Shown here: piece after piece, positions 44,153 to 56,289 of the stretch
How the letters are laid out: each line of letters starts with the position of its first letter
How positions within the stretch are numbered: the stretch's first letter is position 1
DNA from: Primula veris
Taxonomy: Eukaryota > Streptophyta > Magnoliopsida > Ericales > Primulaceae
Reading direction: 5' to 3'
DNA: 64,000 nt
NCBI GenBank assembly: GCA_963682055.1
Contig: OY821747.1
Coordinates: 18,216,258-18,280,257, forward strand
Made by a program: the position numbers and the translations under genes
Notes under the pieces: generated by a model
The model's database searches: none
What the model saw: only the letters and a program-made list of their open reading frames with translations
Told to the model about the DNA's origin: nothing

Positions 44153-44796
44153 GCACATGCTACTACGTCACACCAGGCTGGTTCTCCATGCCTAGTTAGT
44201 CCGGGGCTAGGACCCACTGGGACTGCCCGGGACGAGATTTTATCCGGTGCGGCTGGTGAAGTGCATACCAAATGGCCTTACATCGTTTTAATGGGCAAAA
44301 ACGTCGAATTACTCGATCAGTGTGCCCGACTTAAGTCCAAGTTGAAAACGCATGCATCCTCTTTCCGGGAATATGTTCGTCATGCCGAGCATGTTGTTAA
44401 GGTTCAGGAACGTCGTTTGGATCGATATTGGCGTTGGAAAAATACTTCGGCAAATTAAAGTCGTTGGTAACCCAAGCCAATATGTTGGTTAAGTATTTCC
44501 GTTTAGCCCGAACCAGATTCGATGCTTCCGCGGCTATGATCGAAGCTCGTAATCTTCCCTTCGATGATTCTCGTCGTAAAGCGGCCTCGGATGCTCACGA
44601 GTTCGCGAAAGAAGCCGAGTTTTCCGCGCGGCTTAAGACGCTGACCTGCGTTGGTGCTCATACGACCAATTTCGACGCACTCATCTCTGAGGAACGGTTT
44701 GATGGCGAGGAGATGGATGGGAACACGACGACGGATGACGAAGAGGTTGAACTCGGTCAGTTACCGTCGTGTTCCTCCTGTAGCAGTAGTTCTTAA
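44153..44796 (+). pseudogene. a6 terminal exon or downstream gene (E2 copy), frameshifted
   Basis: Matches E1 10049-10699 after the acceptor TTTTTTTATAG. A 4-bp deletion in the GGCGTTGGAAAAATACTTCG region (about 44430-44440) puts the second half in another frame, so the first part ends early at 44458. The acidic/Cys-Ser tail SCSSCSSSS is kept. Confidence 0.65.
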
Positions 44797-45130
44797 ATTC
44801 GTTTCTTCATTGTTGGTGATATCTCGTTGCCTCCGTAATGCGGGCGAGGACTATTTGTGTCTTTTTTTTTTTTTTTTTTTTGAGCTTCCCATTATCGTAC
44901 TGATATTTCATTGATTGGATTGATTTTTCCTATACTGATTTCTTCATTCGATTTTTTTTATGGTCTCCTTAAAGTAGGCGAGAACTATTTGTTGTATTTT
45001 TTTATTCCTGTTTGCTCCTTTTGACGAGATTGTTGTTCCTTTGATTACTTTATTTCCTGCATTATTCTTCTAGTTTCTTTTCTGCCTTTAATCCTTGCTC
45101 ATTGGATCAGCTGGTACCTGCATATATTTG
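44797..45130. other. Spacer after a6 (E2)
   Basis: Related to the E1 region at 10700-10800 but without the 86-bp array: only single degenerate versions of the ATTGATTGGAT..GATTTTTCC unit are seen. Contains a T run near 44862. No gene. Confidence 0.55.
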
Positions 45131-45740
45131 AGTATTCCTAGGCATTCTTTTAGACATGCCATGTTGGGAATTTCACAGTATTCCTAGTCACTTGGCCATG
45201 TTGGGAATTTCACAGTATTCCTAGTCACTTGGCCATGTTGGGAATTTCTCAGTATTCCTAGGCGCTTGGCCATGTTGGGAATTTCACAGTATTCCTAGGC
45301 GCTTGGCCATGTTGGGAATTTCACAGTATTCCTAGGCGCTTGGCCATGTTGGGAATTTCACAGTATTCCTAGGCACTTGGCCATGTTGGGAATTTCACAG
45401 TATTCCTAGGCCCTTGGCCATGTTGAGAATTTCACAGTATTCCTAGGCCCTTGGCCATGTTGGGAATTTTACAGTATTCCTAGGCGCTTTGCCATGTTGG
45501 GAATTTCATAGTATTCCTAGGCGCTTGGCCATGTTGGGAATTTCACAGTATTCCTAGGCGCTTGGCCATGTTGGGAATTTCACAGTATTCTTAGGCGCTT
45601 GGCCATGTTGGGAATTTCACAGTATTCCTAGGCACTTGGCCATGTTGGGAATTTCACAGTATTTCTAGGCACTTTGGCCGTTTGGGAATTTCATAGTATT
45701 CCTAGACCTACCCTTAGGCATGCCGTTTGGGAATTTCAGC
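45131..45740. repeat. Tandem array, 37-bp unit, about 15 copies
   Basis: Unit GAATTTCACAGTATTCCTAG plus GCGCTTGGCCATGTTGG. Copies differ at one or two positions (GCGC/GCAC/GCCC/TCAC). It corresponds to the 38-bp unit of E1; the 48-bp E1 unit is absent except for hints at the far end (ACCTACCCTTAGGCATGCCG). Confidence 0.92.
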
Positions 45741-45877
45741 TGCACTCGTTAGACAGCATAACAAGATATTTTATTCATTCAAAAGATGAAAGATGAAAGA
45801 TATTTTATTTTTTTTAACATATAAGATAATATCATTAAACAGGAGGGGTAAGGTAGCACCTTTATTTGTAAGACAGC

Positions 45878-46747
45878 CTATACGTAGTACTTCTTTAGGT
45901 TAGCCACGTTCCAAGAATTTTTCTCTCCTCTGCTGTTTTCGAACAGAAGGCTTTTGAGTTTGTAGGTAACCGGGCTTGTTTTCTTGACGATCTCGTATGG
46001 TCCTTCCCAGGTGGGGCTTAATTTGCCATGTGTTTCATTTCGGGTATAGACCGTTATTCGTCGCAGCACCAATTCTCCGACCATAAACTCCTTGGTCCCT
46101 TTCACTTTCTTGTCATACGCTTGCTTAACGCCTTGTTGATACTTCGCTAGTGTAAGAGCTGCTATCTCTCGTTTCTCGTCTAGCATGTCGAGTTCCTCTC
46201 TCATTCTTTGTTCGTTGTTTCCTTGTTCAACTAAAGTTGTTCGTAGTGTGGGTAGCCCGACTTCTGTTGGTATGACGGCCTCGACGCCATATGCTAAGCT
46301 GAACGGGGTTTCTTTAGTGCCCGTCTTTGGCGTAGTTCGGCACGACCATAAGACGTTAAGTATCCGCTCGGGCCATCTCCCCTTTGCTTGTTCGAGGGTT
46401 GTCTTGATGCCATCTAGTATGGTTCGGTTTGACACCTCTGCTTGGCCGTTTCCCTGTGAGTATGTTGGCGTCGAATAGAACTTTTGGATACCGAGTTCTT
46501 CGTACCAAAGCTGTAGCTTGGCTTCTTTGAACTGGGTGCCGTTGTCTGCAACGATGGCGTAAGGTATACCGAACCTGGTGATGATATGCTCCCAGATGAA
46601 CTGTTTGACATTAGTGGCTTTAATTTTGCGGAGAGGTTTAGCCTCAACCCATTTGGTGAAGTAGTCTGTTGCCACAATCAGATATTCGAAGCTGCTGGGC
46701 GCTTTGGGGAGCTTTCCTACTAAATCAAGTGCCCATTGTGCGAATGG
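45878..46747 (-). pseudogene. E2 integrase core and C-terminus
   Basis: Same frame as the upstream pol, severed by TGA at 46748-46750 (a Trp codon in E1). Contains QWALDLVGKLP, VADNGTQFKEA and GQAEVSNRTI, giving the D, D and E catalytic residues, and the WEGPYEIVKKTSPV C-terminal motif. It ends NLKKYYV as in E1. Confidence 0.88.
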
Positions 46748-49700
46748 TCATGGTGCCGATACCGGGGTCATCATAGATGATGGGAGCTGAGGTATCTTGG
46801 CGAATCGTTGGCACTTGTCGCAACGTTGGACGTATACATCGGCGTCTCGCTTGATATAGGGCCACCAATATCCTTGGGTGATTGCCTTGTTGGCAGGGGA
46901 CCGCCCTTTGATGTGTGCTCCGCAGGATCCTTCGTGGATTTCCTCCAATACCGGTAGCTGCATTTCGGACTGGACACACAGTAGATGGGGTCCTCGATAA
47001 CTGGATTTGTACAGTTTATCGTCGTCGGATAGCCAGAAATGAGGAGCCTTTCTTGTGATTTTCAATGCTTTAATCTTATCCGCCGGGAGGGTTCCGCTCC
47101 GTAGGTAGTGAATCATGTCATCCATCCAACCTAGTTCATATTGTACCGATGTTACTCGGTCTATTCTTTTGGTTATGCTCGGGGTCGGCAGTAGTTCCAC
47201 TGTGATCGACCGAGTGTCAGTTAATGTTAATGTCGAGGCTAGGGTGGCCAAGGCATCGGCATGTGCATTTTCAGTGCGGTTGATTTTTATTAGCTCGCAC
47301 TGCTCGAAAGTAGTCATCAAGCTTTGGACTTTTTCCTGGTAGAGGATCATTCTATCATCCTTGGCTTGGTACTCGCCGATGGCTTGATTGACGATCAGCA
47401 TGGAACCTGAACTTGCAATTAAGTGGGAGCACCCAAGGGACCGGGCAATGAGCATGCCATTTATCATGGCTTCGTATTCTGCCTCATTGTTGGTAGCTCG
47501 GAAGCCCAGTTTTATGCTTTTTTCGATGATTGCTCTCTCTTTAGACTTTAGGACGATCCCTGCTCCGGATCCGTCCTTGGTGGCTGATCCGTCGACATGT
47601 ATCTGCCAGTGTGATTGTGGAGAGAATGCCAAAGGCTCGTCATAACCTTCGGTGAACTCCGCGATGAAATCGGCCAAGACTTGTCCCTTTATGGCATGAC
47701 GGGGTGCGAACTCGATATGAAATTGGGATAATTCGACTCCCCATGCGGCCACTCGGCCACTGATGTCGGTCCGTCGAAGCGATTCCTTGATATGAAATTT
47801 CGTGTATGCTTGGACTTGATGAGCTATAAAATAGTGCGGCAACTTCCTGGTCGCGACAACCAATGCCAAGCACAGCTTTTCCAAGGGTAGGTATCGTGTC
47901 TCGGCTTCAACCAAAGTTTTACTGACGAAGTAGATAGGGAATTGTTCGCGACCTTCTTCTCTTAGGATAACCGCGCTCACAGCTGTAGTGGAAACTGCTA
48001 GGTAGCATGCCAGAATATCTCCTTTGTTCGGCCTGACTAGCAGTGGCAGCGTCCTTAAATACTCTTTGAGGTTGTTGAAAGAAATTTCACATTCCGGGTC
48101 CCACACGAATTTTCTATCCTTCTTGAGTGATTCAAAAAATGGCCGTCCCTTGTCTGCGGATCGGCTGATGAACCTGCTCAATGCTGCCATCATTCCCGTG
48201 AGCTCTTGTACCTGCTTCTTATTCTTGGGAGCTGCTAGGTTCCGAAGAGCTGTGATCTGATCGGGATTAGCTTCTATTCCTCGTCGGCTGACCATGTGTC
48301 CCAGAAACTTCCCTTTGCTGATGCCGAACGCACACTTGCTCGCGTTGAGCTTTAGTTTGTGCTCGCCCAACGTTTGGAAGACGTCTTTAATGTCTTGGAG
48401 GTGGGATGTGTCCTTTTCGCTCTTGACGACCATGTCATCTATGTATACCTCCATTGTCTTCCCTATATGATCTCGACATACCCTTGTTATCATCCTTTGG
48501 TATGTTGCTCCCGCGTTGCGTAGGCCGAACGGCATTACCGTATAGCAATAGTTTCCCAAAGGCGATATAAACGATGTCTTCTCTTGATCGTCGTGGGCAA
48601 GGGGGATTTGGTGGTACCCTGAATACGCGTCCAGGAAGGTCATCCATTCTGCTCCTGCAGTTGCGTCCACCAATTGATCAATTCTTGGAAGGGGAAAGTG
48701 GTCCCTCGGACAGGCTTTGTTGAGATTGGTGAAGTCTATACAGACTCTCTCCTTTCCTTTCTTCTTGGGGACGACGACAGGATTGGATAACCATTTTGGA
48801 TAGAAGACCTCCCTTATGGCTCCAGCCTCTAATAGCTTATGGACCTCAGCAATTATAGTTGCCCTGTGCTGTACAGACACTTTTCTGCTCCTCTGAGTTA
48901 TCGGTTTGCACTCTGCGTCAACACTCAGGTGGTGACATGCCGTTTTAGGGTCTAGGCCTGGCATGTCTTTAGGGCTCCAGGTGAATTTATCAATGTTGTT
49001 GAAGAGGAACGCTTCTAACTCCTCGGATTCCTGTTTTGGAAGGTTATCGCCGAGGAGGAAGTAGTGCTCCTCGTCCGTACCCGGGATATACACCTTCCTA
49101 AGTGTCTCTCCTACTTGTTCTTCGACAACCCTCTCGGTTTTGTCTATGTGGTTGATCAGCTTCTTTGTGCTGGTGGGTTGTTCGACAACGCTCAGCTGTT
49201 TTTGAAGGGCAGCTGTAATGTCCTCACAGCGTCTTGAATCTTCTTGACATCCTCTGGCTGTCTCGATCTCTCCCCGATCATTCGGGTATTTGACTTTTTG
49301 GTGGTAGGTCGAGGGTATGGCCTTCATATCGTGAAGCCAAGGTCGACCCAAGATCGCGTTGTGGCCGGAGTTGTCGTTTACCACTAAGAACTCAACGGGA
49401 ACTAATACGGATCCCGTAGTGACACTTATGACGATCTTTCCCAATGGTTTAGTTGTCTCGGATATGAATCCGATCAGTGTGACATCGGTAGGCTGTAGAT
49501 CTTGCAGCTTGAGTTCCATCTTGTCGAAGAGCTCTCTGTACATGATATCACAAGAGGCTCCTTGATCGACAAGCACCCTGCTGACCATGTCAAGGCCTAT
49601 TTGAACACGGAGGTTGATGGCGTCCCCGTGGGGGTAAATCACCCCTTCTTCGTCCAGATCCGAAAAGGAAATGGGCGGATGTCGTCGCGGCGTGCATTGT

Positions 49701-49801
49701 CGTTTGGAGGTCGACGCTTGTGACGCCCTGGCTACCTGGCCGAAGTGTGCCAGTTGTCGTTGTCGCGATCGTTCCCCACCCGTGCCCTTGGGTCGAGACA
49801 T
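46748..49801 (-). pseudogene. E2 pol: protease, RT, two RNase H domains, integrase finger
   Basis: 1,017 codons open from MSRPKGTGGE. Protease VLVDQGASCDIMY. RT with intact motif A (FLDAYSGYHQ), MPFGLRNAG and YIDDMVVKSE. The gypsy RNase H is degenerate (ACYLAVSTTAVSAV). The archaeal-type RNase H has IHVDGSATKDGSGAG, NNEAEYEAMI and ENAHADALA, but the third acidic motif reads SSGSMLIVNQ where E1 has SSDSMLIVNQ: Asp to Gly at plus 47405-47407, expected to kill this RNase H. The integrase H-H-C-C finger follows, then the stop. A 1-nt deletion near 49811-49822 puts gag and pol out of frame. Confidence 0.9.
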
Positions 49802-51814
49802 ATGAACGACGTTGTTGTTTTGCCTTGCCGGTTGTCGGCTCCCTCAATGGCCAGTTGTTTGCCTTTATTTCCGACGCCTTTGATGAACTTGGCCAGGTAT
49901 CCCGCATCGCCCCACAGGTTCATTTTCCACCGCAGGTTACGGCAGTGCTCGGTGAGGTGTCCGTAGTCCTCGTGATAGGCGCAGAAAAGCTTGGGGTCTC
50001 TAAGCTCAGGGGGGGTAGCGAGCGGCTCTGGCCGTGAATACCAGCTTTCTCTGTGGATATTCTTGAGGATATCTTCAGCCGACAGGTTGAAAGAGTATCT
50101 CAATTCGACCAGTTCGAAGCTCTTTTGCTTTTCCTTTCCCTGGAACCGGCCTTGTTGTGACTGCTTGGTTGGTACAGGGTAGGTGAGCTGGAGGGGTTTA
50201 TGTTCGTTGATCGGTGTTGGGTATGCGATCTGGAGCGGTTTGGGCTCAGGTTCTCGTGGTCGCTCTACCCTGCTATGGACCTCGGGACCTTTGTCCTTTC
50301 TGGTCGGTTGGAATGTTTCTCCCTGGTTATTTCTAACTCTTTTGCGACCCACCTGTGCCTCTCGGACCGATTCTCTTCTTGGTAGACTTCGGTTGAGGAT
50401 ACGCAGTTCGTCGTTTTTATCGGTGAGGTGGGTACAATAGGCTAGCAGGGAATCAGTGGTCGGAAAATTTTTGCCTATGAACTTCCTTCTCGCCCAATAG
50501 CTATTAGGGATGGAGTTGATAAAGTTCTGAATGGCTATATTACTGGCGTACTGTGGAATCTGGTTTGCTACGTCGATGAAACGTATGCAGTAGTCATTGA
50601 GCCTTTCATTTGGCATCATCGTCATTTTTAGAAGGGTTTCAATACTAACCTTCTTCTTCCGATGAGCAGCGTATCGGGTGGAGTATGCTCTTAGCAGCTC
50701 CGCCCAGTCTCTTATAGAGCCCCGTGATAAGTTATGGTACCACGATGAAGCCTCTTGGCCCAAACTGTTTTTGAAAAACTTGCACATCATCGCATGGTCA
50801 TCACTCCACAGCTCCATCTTCGTCTTGTAGTGCCTTAGATGGTCAATGGGACAACTCCTTCCATCATAGAGCCTGAACTCGGGGATGACGAACCCCACAG
50901 GATTGCGGTACCGCGTGATCTGTTCGGTACATGGTGTTTCTTGGCATACGTTCCAATCCTGTTGGAAAGCTTCATCCGTGGCTTAGTAGGGGGGTGTATC
51001 CCCCCTGTTGTGGTGGTGGGCCGTATCCTCCCCCGGTCATGTGTTCGGGATACCTATCGTACTTCGGGTTTCTGTCGAGGACATGTTCCGTATACGCATT
51101 TGGGTGGATGAGGGTCGGAGGGATTGTTATCGGGACGTTGCCCCCTTGATGGGGCACTTCTTGATCTGGTCGCCGGCCCGCCGCTTCCAAGGCGGCCCTA
51201 TAGGCGGAATCTTCCGCTTCACGACGTGGATCTTTGTCTGCATTGGCAGGTTGAGTACCCGGCAGTCTGATGCCGGCTGCTGCCATGGCCGTCATACACG
51301 CTGTCAGCTGAGCTTGCAGCTGGGCGTTGTTTCTTTCATCGGCTAACGGAACAATATGTTGTACTTCCACCGTGGGTGGTGTGATCACCCTTGGTGGGTG
51401 AATCGGTAATCGGGACAACTGTACGAGTTCATGACCTTCAGGCATACCAAGCCGGTCAGCTTCGTTTGTTTATAAACGGGCACCAGAGTTGACTGAGGCC
51501 GTTGGCAAAGGGACTCTTGAGCTCTGTCCTGCCTGGAATCCAGGTATGGGTCTTCTTGCGCGCCTTAGTACGGGCAAGGCTTGTTCGTCTTCCGAGGACG
51601 TTTGGTATTCTTCGAAAATCCCTTCAAGCTGTTGGGGTTGTTCGATCGGTTGTTCTCGGTGGACATTGGAGGTTGTCGGTTGGTTTTCGGATTGGATAGC
51701 GTCGTATCTATCGCGGATGGCGAGTAGATCGTCGAGGTCTTGTTGGCTAATCTGCACGTGTTGGTTATTGGTTTCTACTATCTCGGGATGGGTTTCTTCT
51801 ATACTGGTCACCAT
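49802..51814 (-). pseudogene. E2 gag, multiply broken
   Basis: Start MVTSIEETHPEIVETNNQ at 51814. Breaks: TAA at 51470-51472 where E1 has Gln; a 2-nt loss in a C run (plus G run 50989-50994); a TAA in the original frame at 50983-50985; and the gag-pol 1-nt deletion near 49811. The capsid region (MGFVIPEFRLYDGRSCPIDH, GQEASSWYHNLS, MMPNERLNDYCIRF) is open from 50898, and the zinc-knuckle variant CAYHEDYGHLTEHC is intact. Two of the changes are CAA to TAA, typical of cytosine deamination. Confidence 0.88.
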
Positions 51815-51868
51815 TGTCGCTCGTCTGGTAGAGTATTGGTATTCGAAGTCTAAGCTAGTTGGGAACTA

Positions 51869-51891
51869 GATGATTCCCGGAGACGGCGCCA
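51869..51891 (-). other. E2 primer binding site, tRNA-Asp-like
   Basis: Identical to that of E1, two bases inside the LTR, minus strand TGGCGCCGTCTCCGGG. Confidence 0.8.
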
Positions 51892-51893
51892 TT

Positions 51894-52502
51894 TGATAAA
51901 ACCATAACTTTGGGGGTCACGTTAGGCTTTTCAACAATATAATAATGGTAAATCAATGGTAAATAATGGATATTTCTTGATATTTATTATTGGTCGGATT
52001 ATTACACTTGTTCGGATTGTTACACTTGTTCGGATTGTTACACTTGCTCGGATTTGTACACTTGCTCGGAATTGTACTTTTTTATTACAATTGTGCTCGA
52101 TTTGATTGTTTAATCTCTTATCTTGGTCGTTCTTCTTTCTCTTCGATATTCGGCTCTCTCGCTGTTCGGCTTGCTTTTTTTCAGGCTAAGCTCTGACTAG
52201 TTTCTCTCTTTTCTGAACTTCTCTCTATATTTTTTGGATAGATTTTCTGGTCCTTTTCTAAGAGGGGTAGTTGGCTATTTATAGGCAACTATGCTTTCTA
52301 GGATGTTGACAAATGTCTTCATCTCAGGAGGCTTTTCAGACATGGGTCCCTAGTTAAGTGGGCTTGGGTTTTTGATAGTAACTACCTTATTCTCATATAT
52401 AAAAGGCATGTGATGACCCATTTAAGCGTTGGATACCCGTTTATAAAGTGGGTTGATTATTACCCGAATAGAATATTCGGGCCTAATTTTTATGTTCTAT
52501 CA
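51894..52502 (-). repeat. E2 5' LTR, complete
   Basis: 609 bp with the same ends as in E1. TATA box on the minus strand (CTATAAATAGCC, plus about 52275-52283). Short direct repeats TTCGGATTGTTACACTTG around 51997-52050. Followed by the target-site duplication GTATA. The frame at 51990-52196 is repeat-derived. Confidence 0.92.
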
Positions 52503-52507
52503 GTATA

Positions 52508-53241
52508 TGATTCACTTGGTTAATATAATAGTAATAAACTATTATCTGGTTCAAATTTTTATGGTTGGAATGTTGTTATGATTATTAAATGATAATAAAC
52601 AAATAAAAAGAAATAATATAGGGTTATTATTAGAAAATTAATAACCAAGATGTAATTTTGTGTAAATGTAAACGATTTATTAAAAAATATAAAATATGTT
52701 AAATTTAAATAAATGTTTAAGTGGCTGCGGTCGTTCTTACACAGACATTACTCCACTAATTATGAAAGTGAAATCAAATCCAGATTCCAAAAACACCCCT
52801 CCCCTTGTAACTAACTGCCTATTCTTTTGTAACTATACATATGCATAACATGTTTAAGTGCATTTTAGTAATTTCTACATCTCAAAACTAAGGATGGGTA
52901 TGTGGCTACCCTTGCCTTATGGTGGATTCGCCTATGACCACATTCCTTTAATTTTATGTAAGATGGAACTTAACGAACTTGAACGTATATAAGAAAAAAG
53001 AATAGTACAACAATGAAAGTCGGAACTAAACTTCTCCCTTTATTATATTCTTCAATGCTTGATTGAGATATAAATTAAAATAGTGAAAATTACTTGAGAT
53101 TGTGATATTTTCACAACAGCATCATCTACAAGTCCTAATACCGTCTTTATATAACTTACAAAATAAAATGAGTAAAAAAAGGTAATTCTTCTCAATGGTG
53201 ATTAAACTTTATCATAAGATTAAATAGCCAAAAAAGAAACA
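52508..53241. other. AT-rich DNA between E2 and the host membrane gene
   Basis: No gene seen. The part next to 53241 is probably the 3' UTR and downstream region of the minus-strand gene. Confidence 0.5.
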
Positions 53242-53956
53242 TCAGCTCTGTTTGCCTTCCTCACCACCCTCTTCCAAATAAGCCTTCTTCCTCCGATCAG
53301 CGGTAGCTAACAAGCAAATCACGAGGTAACATGATGCGTATATTCCGTGCACTTTCCAGCTCGTTTTTGGTGGTTGCCTCAGCACTACTCTATGAAACAC
53401 CGTAACGTAGTAATGTAGCCCAACTGCAAAGCCCACAAAAGTCTGGGCCAGGCCCAACATTTTCGAGCCCGGTCCCGTCTCACTCGAGAACACCAAAACC
53501 AAATACATTAGTAGCATCAACAAGTATAACACATACCCAAGTGTCTGCAGTACCTGCAAGTAGAGTTGAGCATTAATATAAAAATGGGCAAACATTTTGA
53601 GTATGCCTAATAAATCTTAAACTTTTACTAGTACGAATTGAAAATATTACGTTTATATTCGGTTTCAAATTACGGAATACAAAAGAAAGAACAATCTAAA
53701 CAAAACTAAGATTGGATCAGTATGTTGTCTAATATTTACATTTCTAATGGGACAAATTAATTGCGGAAATAATTCTATGGTAACAGAAAACTTGCAAAAG
53801 ACCATTGTGAAACATAGAACTAATTAAGACTCCCAAAAAAGATATTAAATTGAAATAAAATAAGGTGACCCGAGTCCCTAACTGGAATCACGGAAAAGCT
53901 CTTACGCAAGTATACAAACAGCTCTCTTAGTTAAACGTGTGCTAGGATTCTAATTG

Positions 53957-54007
<51 letters not shown>

Positions 54008-55259
54008 AGGGGGGGGGGGGGGGGGGGGGGGGATTAGTATGTTGTCTAATACTTTTGCATTTCTAATGGGACAAATTAATTGCAGAGATAATTCAGTGAG
54101 AACTAGAAAAACTTGAAATCGATCATTACGAAAAATAAAACTAAAATTTGATGTGTACCTGCACACAAATGTATGTGGACTGTGAAGCGGCATAGAAAAA
54201 TCTGAGCGGCTCGAGCCCAGTTACTAAAGATGATAAACAAAGGATATAAAAGTATATGCAGAGATATACTTGGATGAAGATTAGAATCTTGTGGAGCGAG
54301 AAATAGGACTTGATTCGATTAAAGAGGAGAGAAACTAGAATTAAAGGGAGTATAATGAAAGCAAACGAGACAAATGAGGCGATTGTGGGGGCGTATTTGG
54401 TACCGACATAAGGCTTAAAACCCTTTGTGATCTGTTTGTTGTATCTAGTTAGATAGTTTTTAGAGGTAAGTGAGATTGTCTCTAGATCAGGTAACAATGT
54501 TTGTTGAAATCTTGAAGGGAGGCCTCTAAACTCAGCTACTAAATCTTCTTCTTCTTCTTCTTGATCAAGAAATCTAGTGGTTGTTTGTTTCTTGGGTTGA
54601 GATTTATCTGAAATTTTCATATTGGTGTCGGTTTTGGCTGGTTTGTTCTTGGGTGGGCTTGATTTGGCAAGATCTGAAGGTTTTTTGATAGGACTTGAGG
54701 CGGGTTTCGTCGAATTTAGCTTCTTGAGTTGGGTTTTAATAGGGGTGATTGTTTCCTTGATTTTGGTCTTGTTTTTGGCTGAACTCGCGACTTCCAAGGC
54801 GAGTTTGATCGGTTTGGTTTGGTTTTTGGGTAAACTCGACGCAGATTTGATCAACTTAGTTTGGTTTTTTGACAAACTTGATGACGATTTGATCAACGTG
54901 GTTTGGTTTGTGGGCGACTTCGATGTGGATTTGATCAATTTCGTTTCGTTCTTGGGCGAAGTCGACGTGGATTTGATCAAATTGGTTTGGTTTTTGGTCG
55001 AGTTGGACAAGAACTTGATAGATTTCGTTTGATTTTTATTCGAAAACGAGACGGGCTTTTTCTTGATAGTAAATAGTTGGTCTTCAAATTCGGCATCGGA
55101 TAATAATATCCTAGTTGTGCTTTGGAAACCATTAGCCACAGACCTGGCTTCAGTGCTGGGACATATAAGGATACAAGTGCTTAGATAAAAAAAGAGATAA
55201 AAAAAGAGTACATACTTCTTTTTTTCTCTGACACTCAAGTAGTACTCAAGTGGAACCAT
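53242..55259 (-). CDS. Plant multi-pass membrane protein with N-terminal NQT repeats
   Basis: Two exons, 54159-55259 and 53242-53553, joined in phase 0 (donor CAG|GTACAC, acceptor TTGCAG|GTACTG), giving 470 aa. The N-terminus (YVLFFYLFFYLSTCILICPS) looks like a signal sequence. Next is a Lys/Ser/Thr-rich domain with 14-residue repeats of the type KNQTKLIKSASSLP, each with an N-glycosylation sequon. An acidic patch (QEEEEED) precedes a conserved segment KGFKPYVGTKYAPTIASFVS and several membrane helices (FIILPLILVSLLF, YLCIYFYILCLSSL, YVLYLLMLLMYLVLVF, GFAVGLHYYVTVFH, YLVICLL). It ends EEGGEEGKQS. Homologues are known across plants as uncharacterised transmembrane proteins. The frame is intact. 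Confidence 0.82.
53705..54150. repeat. Duplicated segment within the intron
   Basis: GTATGTTGTCTAATA followed by TTTCTAATGGGACAAATTAA occurs at about 53720 and again at about 54038, with matching flanks (ACTTG..., CATTRYGAAA). The second copy starts directly after the G run. Confidence 0.7.
53960..54032. repeat. GA/G microsatellite in the intron of the membrane gene
   Basis: About 20 GA units followed by a 30-nt run of G with one A. It is a (CT)n and C-run in the sense of the gene, and likely length-variable. Confidence 0.95.
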
Positions 55260-55737
55260 TGATAATTTGAGATGGTAGTATTTAACTAACTAAGCTCAAA
55301 TTTCTAAATTTAGTGTATACACAATTGGATCAAATCATGAAAGACTTGGTAGATATAGAAAGAGTGTTGAAAGAGAGACAGAAAGGGCAATAGAGGTGGA
55401 GTGGTGTGAGTGTGTGTGTGAAAATGAGAAGTAAGTTACATAAGCTATTTTGTATGTTTATTTTATTTTATTTTTGATGTTGTTGGTATTAAATTTTGTG
55501 ACAGGGTAAAAGGAGAATGAGATCGGTGACATGATGAGGAGGTGTGTCTTCCTGGACTCAAAAGTCCAAATTACGCGCTTTTTACTCTTGTCTCCTTCCC
55601 TTCCATATCAGAAAATTATTTTAACACTTGCAAAAAAATATTATATATTTTGAATTCAGGTTTGAGTGATTAAAAAAAATAACAAGTTAAATGTAAATAT
55701 GTAATGGTTCAATACATCTCTTAGTCAAAATCGATTC
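55260..55737. promoter_or_regulatory. Upstream region of the membrane gene
   Basis: Presumed promoter and 5' UTR on the minus strand, including CT/GA-rich stretches (55340-55440). No unambiguous TATA box was identified. Confidence 0.35.
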
Positions 55738-55823
55738 ACCATGGACGAAAATGGGAACCCTGTCCATGACAAATTATAACACCATGGACGAAAATGGGAA
55801 CCCTGTCCATTACAAATTACAAC
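55738..55823. repeat. 43-bp tandem duplication
   Basis: ACCATGGACGAAAATGGGAA and the following CCCTGTCCAT.ACAAATTA.AAC occur twice head to tail at 55738 and 55781 with about two differences. Confidence 0.88.
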
Positions 55824-56289
55824 GCGTGACGTACATAGAGTTTGATCAGAGCCGGGCCTGACCACTGTCCAAACAGCTCCGTGCTTAGTTGCCGACCGAA
55901 AAAAAACGGTTGAAATTATTTTTCGAGTGAAAAATATGTATTTATGCAAATTTGAAGTAGTGAAATGATATGTTTATGTCGTAATATTACTTATTAATCA
56001 CTACAACCTAGTGGTGTTATCAGCCAATGTTACGTGTAGCACCCCTCAACTTGGCGAGTTTCCTTTTCGTTTTCTTAATGTTAAAAAAAGGAAAAATAGC
56101 AAATGGATTTGAACTTAAGGCAAGTTAGTTGGGTCTAACAAACTTTACCAACTAGGCTATAACGTTTACACTAAATAATTGTCACATTTTATTCAATTTA
56201 TTCGTTGTTTTCAACTTAATTTTTAGTTTGTAAAAATGAGATTTTTATTTGATCAAATTATTCGGGGCTTAAATGTTCGCAGATAGTGC
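55824..56289. other. AT-rich intergenic DNA
   Basis: No gene recognised. 56088-56170 carries motifs such as ATTTGAACTTAAGGCAAGTT common in old plant repeats. Confidence 0.4.

Larger units (their letters stand above)
30458..52502 (-). mobile_element. E2: second Tat-lineage element, with nested E3
   Basis: Same family as E1 and transcribed right to left. The outer ends are TGATAAAACC (30458) and TTCTATCA (52502), flanked by GTATA on both sides (30453-30457 and 52503-52507): a clean 5-bp target-site duplication. The left LTR is broken by E3 at 30789/30790. After E3, E2 resumes at 38721 inside the a4 promoter region, so the rest of that LTR and genes a1-a3 are missing. LTR parts differ at about 4 of 332 positions. 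gag-pol carries stops and frameshifts. Confidence 0.92.

Noticed and set aside
54622..55032. Plus-strand 136-codon frame over the host membrane gene
   Set aside because: Shadow of the repeat-containing first exon on the minus strand, which has signal sequence, splice junction and conserved C-terminus.
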